Translations under genes and position numbers: made by a program
The notes under the pieces: generated by a model
The model's database searches: none
The model's input: only the letters and a program-made list of their open reading frames with translations
Told to the model about the DNA's origin: nothing
Source: Microbacteriaceae bacterium
Lineage (GTDB): Bacteria; Actinomycetota; Actinomycetes; Actinomycetales; Microbacteriaceae
DNA: 9,224 bases
Direction: 5' to 3'
Assembly: GCA_025463665.1 (NCBI GenBank)
Contig: JAODAY010000266.1
Coordinates: 1-9,224 of the forward strand
Part shown: positions 7,843-9,224 of the stretch, in pieces
How the letters are laid out: the number at the start of each line of letters is the position of its first letter
Numbering within the stretch: position 1 is the first letter of the stretch

Positions 7843-7849
7843 GTAGATA
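7839..7849 (+). promoter_or_regulatory. Possible nusA promoter -10 region
   Basis: TACCGT (7839-7844) fits the TAnnnT pattern, and the overlapping TAGATA (7844-7849) is a second, weaker candidate. No convincing -35 is found at the right distance (TTGGTA at 7811 is too far). If used, it would start nusA transcription about 50-55 bases before the GTG. This is a tentative reading. Confidence 0.25.
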
Positions 7850-7850
7850 A

Positions 7851-7876
7851 AGGTATTCGCGCCATCGTGCGAACCT
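7851..7876 (+). promoter_or_regulatory. Second stem-loop in the nusA leader
   Basis: AGGTATTCGC (7851-7860) pairs with GCGAACCT (7869-7876): eight pairs with a 2-base TA bulge and an 8-base loop. It is followed by an A/T-rich stretch (7877-7892) that stands out in this GC-rich DNA, then the nusA ribosome site GGAGG (7895-7899). It could affect nusA translation or early termination; no function is shown by sequence alone. Confidence 0.35.
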
Positions 7877-7894
7877 AATAAATACTTGAATAGT

Positions 7895-7899
7895 GGAGG
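7895..7899 (+). promoter_or_regulatory. Ribosome binding site of nusA
   Basis: GGAGG with a 6-base spacer before GTG 7906. It is a near-ideal Shine-Dalgarno sequence and decides the true nusA start. It matters because this start leads into the in-frame stop at 8011, so the normal initiation signal for the full protein is intact. Confidence 0.85.
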
Positions 7900-8010
7900 C
7901 CCTCAGTGGACATCGATCTGAGCGTGCTGCGTCTCATGGAGCGCGAGCGCGAAATTCCGTTCGAGGAACTCGTACACATCATCGAGCAGGCCATTCTCAC
8001 GGCCTACCTC

Positions 8011-8013
8011 TAG
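8011..8013 (+). other. Premature amber codon within nusA
   Basis: TAG at codon 36 of the nusA frame, flanked by CTC and CAC. The frame is otherwise continuous from 7906 to 8910. It lies inside the N-terminal RNA-polymerase-binding domain. TAG ends ispG (736-738), moxR (3656-3658) and nusA itself (8908-8910), so it is an ordinary stop in this genome. Confidence 0.95.
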
Positions 8014-8049
8014 CACTCCGGCGAGAGTGAGCAGAAGCCGGGCGAGGGC

Positions 8050-8910
8050 GTGCCCTCCGGTGCCCGAGTGCATCTCGACCGCAAGACCGGTCACGTGAGC
8101 GTCTTCATCTCCGAGCGTGACGACGACGGCAACGTCATCGGCGAAGCGGAGGACAGCCCGAGCGACTTCGGGCGCATCGCTGCTTTCGCCGCGAAGCAGG
8201 TCATCAACCAGCGACTGCGCGACATCGCCGACGAGCACATCCTCGGCGAGTTCAAAGGCCGCGAGGGCGACATCGTCGCAGGCGTCATCCAGCAGGGCCC
8301 CAATCCCCGCATGATCCACGTCGACCTCGGGTCGATCGAGGCGATCCTGCCTCCCGAAGAGCAGGTGCCGAGCGAGGTCTACAAGCACGGCAGCCGCCTC
8401 CGCGTCTACGTCACGAGCGTGGCCAGGGGTGCCAAGGGTCCGCAGATCACCGTAAGCCGCACCCATCCCGCGCTCGTGCGCAAGCTTTTCGCCCTCGAGG
8501 TTCCCGAAATCGCCAGCGGCCTGGTCGAGATCACCTCCCTCGCGCGCGAGGCGGGCCACCGCACCAAGATGGCCGTGCGCGCGACGGAGGCGGGCATCAA
8601 CGCGAAAGGCTCGTGCATCGGCGAGCTCGGACAGCGCGTGCGCGCCGTCTCCGCCGAGCTCAACGAGGAGAAGATCGACATCGTCGACTACTCGGAGAAC
8701 CTCTCCACCTTCGTGGCGAACGCACTCTCGCCCGCCCGGGTCACGAGCGCCTTCGTCATCGACGAGGCCACCAAGGCCGTACGGGCACTCGTGCCCGACT
8801 ACCAGCTGTCGCTCGCGATCGGCAAGGAAGGTCAGAACGCGCGTCTCGCGGCCAAGCTCACCGGCGCCCGGATCGACATTCAGCCTGACTCCATCCTTGA
8901 GGACAAGTAG
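8050..8910 (+). CDS. nusA: Longest uninterrupted NusA frame downstream of the stop (S1-KH1-KH2), possible re-initiation product
   Basis: This is the longest open part of the interrupted nusA gene and is what automatic gene finders would call. GTG 8050 is the first in-frame start after the TAG, 36 bases downstream, and would give 286 residues lacking the first 48 of the N-terminal domain. The only purine-rich sequence (GAGGG, 8044-8048) is one base from the start, too close for a good ribosome site. The RNA-binding S1 and both KH domains would be complete, but part of the RNA-polymerase contact region would be lost. Whether it is ever translated is not known; treat it as part of the interrupted gene. 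Confidence 0.5.
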   Translation: MPSGARVHLDRKTGHVSVFISERDDDGNVIGEAEDSPSDFGRIAAFAAKQVINQRLRDIADEHILGEFKGREGDIVAGVIQQGPNPRMIHVDLGSIEAILPPEEQVPSEVYKHGSRLRVYVTSVARGAKGPQITVSRTHPALVRKLFALEVPEIASGLVEITSLAREAGHRTKMAVRATEAGINAKGSCIGELGQRVRAVSAELNEEKIDIVDYSENLSTFVANALSPARVTSAFVIDEATKAVRALVPDYQLSLAIGKEGQNARLAAKLTGARIDIQPDSILEDK

Positions 8911-8965
8911 CTCGCCGACAGGCTCGTCGCCCGATCACAAGCTCGGAGCCCGCTCAGGGGGTAGT

Positions 8966-9224
8966 ATGGAACCCGTTAGAACTTGCCTCGGCTGCCGAGC
9001 GCGCGCTGACCGGTCCTCCTTGTTGAGGGTGGTTGTGCGTGACGGTGTCGTTGTCGTCGATTCGTCGGCGACTCTTCCCGGTCGAGGTGCGTGGGTGCAT
9101 CCCACGGTTCAGTGCGTAGAGGCCTCAGTGAAACGCAAGACCTTCGGTCGAGCGTTTCGTTCGAGCGTCGCGGTCGATACCGCGCAGCTTCTACATAACC
9201 TCGAGACGTTCCACACGTCTCATG
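8966..9224 (+). CDS. ylxR: YlxR family (DUF448) RNA-binding protein, 3' end beyond window
   Basis: YlxR is a small protein encoded between nusA and infB in many bacteria. It is reported as RNA-binding and as a regulator in some Gram-positives. The frame from ATG 8966 is open to the window edge, 86 codons, close to the usual 85-100. Signature pieces are RTCLGCR at residues 5-11, the LPGRGAWVHP segment (about 37-46), Cys50 in VQCVEAS and KRKTFGRAFR (about 56-65). ATG 8966 gives the common start MEPVRTC; a G-rich run (8957-8961) is a weak ribosome site. It lies 55 bases after the nusA stop and is likely co-transcribed with it and with infB outside the window. Its codons are less GC-rich at third positions than those of its neighbours: by hand count 31 of 86 end in A or T. 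Confidence 0.9.
   Translation, partial: MEPVRTCLGCRARADRSSLLRVVVRDGVVVVDSSATLPGRGAWVHPTVQCVEASVKRKTFGRAFRSSVAVDTAQLLHNLETFHTSH

Larger units (their letters stand above)
7906..8910 (+). pseudogene. nusA: Transcription termination/antitermination factor NusA, interrupted by an in-frame TAG at codon 36
   Basis: NusA binds RNA polymerase and nascent RNA and controls pausing, termination and antitermination. Read from GTG 7906 the frame is 334 codons, the normal length of an actinobacterial NusA without the acidic C-terminal repeats. The N-terminus MDIDLSVLRLMEREREIPFE is typical. Codon 36 (8011-8013) is TAG in 'TAYL-stop-HSG', where relatives are expected to have Lys; AAG to TAG is one base change. 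Everything after it is in frame: the rest of the N-terminal domain, S1 (about 113-180), KH1 with [14 protein letters not shown] (232-245; GELG at 239-242) and KH2 with [17 protein letters not shown] (GKEG at 306-309). No second lesion is seen. Normal translation would yield only 35 residues. It may be a true nonsense mutation or a base error; as written it is broken, though with intact start signals and domains. Confidence 0.9.

Noticed and set aside
8011..8013. TAG as pyrrolysine or as a genome-wide reassigned codon
   Set aside because: Actinobacteria of this type are not known to use pyrrolysine at NusA, the expected residue is Lys, and TAG ends ispG, moxR and nusA in this same window.
8962..8967. 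TAGTAT as a -10 promoter element for ylxR
   Set aside because: It overlaps the ylxR ATG, so transcription would begin inside the gene. It could only serve infB, which is not in view.
9222..9224. ATG at the window edge as the infB start
   Set aside because: Only the three bases are visible, there is no ribosome site just before it, and the ylxR frame is still open through this point.

Overview
The window is a high-GC actinobacterial chromosome segment. Third codon positions are mostly G or C, GTG starts are common, and gene order and protein wording look like Microbacteriaceae. That family call is an impression from the NusA, ProRS and IspG sequences and was not tested by a search. Every recognisable gene lies on the + strand. 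No gene-free stretch exceeds 150 bases, and I see no rRNA, tRNA, CRISPR array or insertion sequence.

Layout. (1) Positions 1-738 hold the 3' two thirds of ispG (isoprenoid synthesis). (2) Positions 739-887 are an intergenic region with several GC-rich hairpins and a -10-like TAGACT placed 7 bases before the proS GTG, which suggests a leaderless proS message. (3) Positions 888-7806 are a tightly packed run: proS, moxR, a DUF58 gene, a small DUF4381-like membrane protein gene, two membrane-anchored von Willebrand A (VWA) genes and a TPR gene. Five of the six junctions overlap by 4 to 14 bases and the sixth is a 10-base gap, so this looks like one operon. The six genes after proS form a MoxR/Bat-type cassette. 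The inferred picture is a cytosolic MoxR AAA+ ATPase and DUF58 adaptor, a one-pass linker protein, and two VWA domains plus a TPR domain displayed outside the membrane. (4) Positions 7807-7905 form a short leader with two consecutive stem-loops and an A/T-rich patch. (5) Positions 7906-8910 are nusA. (6) From 8966 to the window edge is ylxR (DUF448), which normally precedes infB.

The most striking observation is in nusA. The reading frame from GTG 7906 to the stop at 8910 is a complete NusA of normal length, but codon 36 is an in-frame TAG (8011-8013) where relatives are expected to carry a lysine codon. Everything downstream (S1, KH1, KH2) is intact. NusA is normally a core transcription factor, so this is a sequencing error, a very recent nonsense mutation, or a case needing suppression or re-initiation. 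TAG also ends ispG, moxR and nusA itself, which argues against general TAG reassignment.

Other points: rimP, which often precedes nusA, is not in the window; the VWA metal sites and the MoxR Walker A carry non-consensus residues; and ylxR has clearly lower third-position GC than its neighbours.
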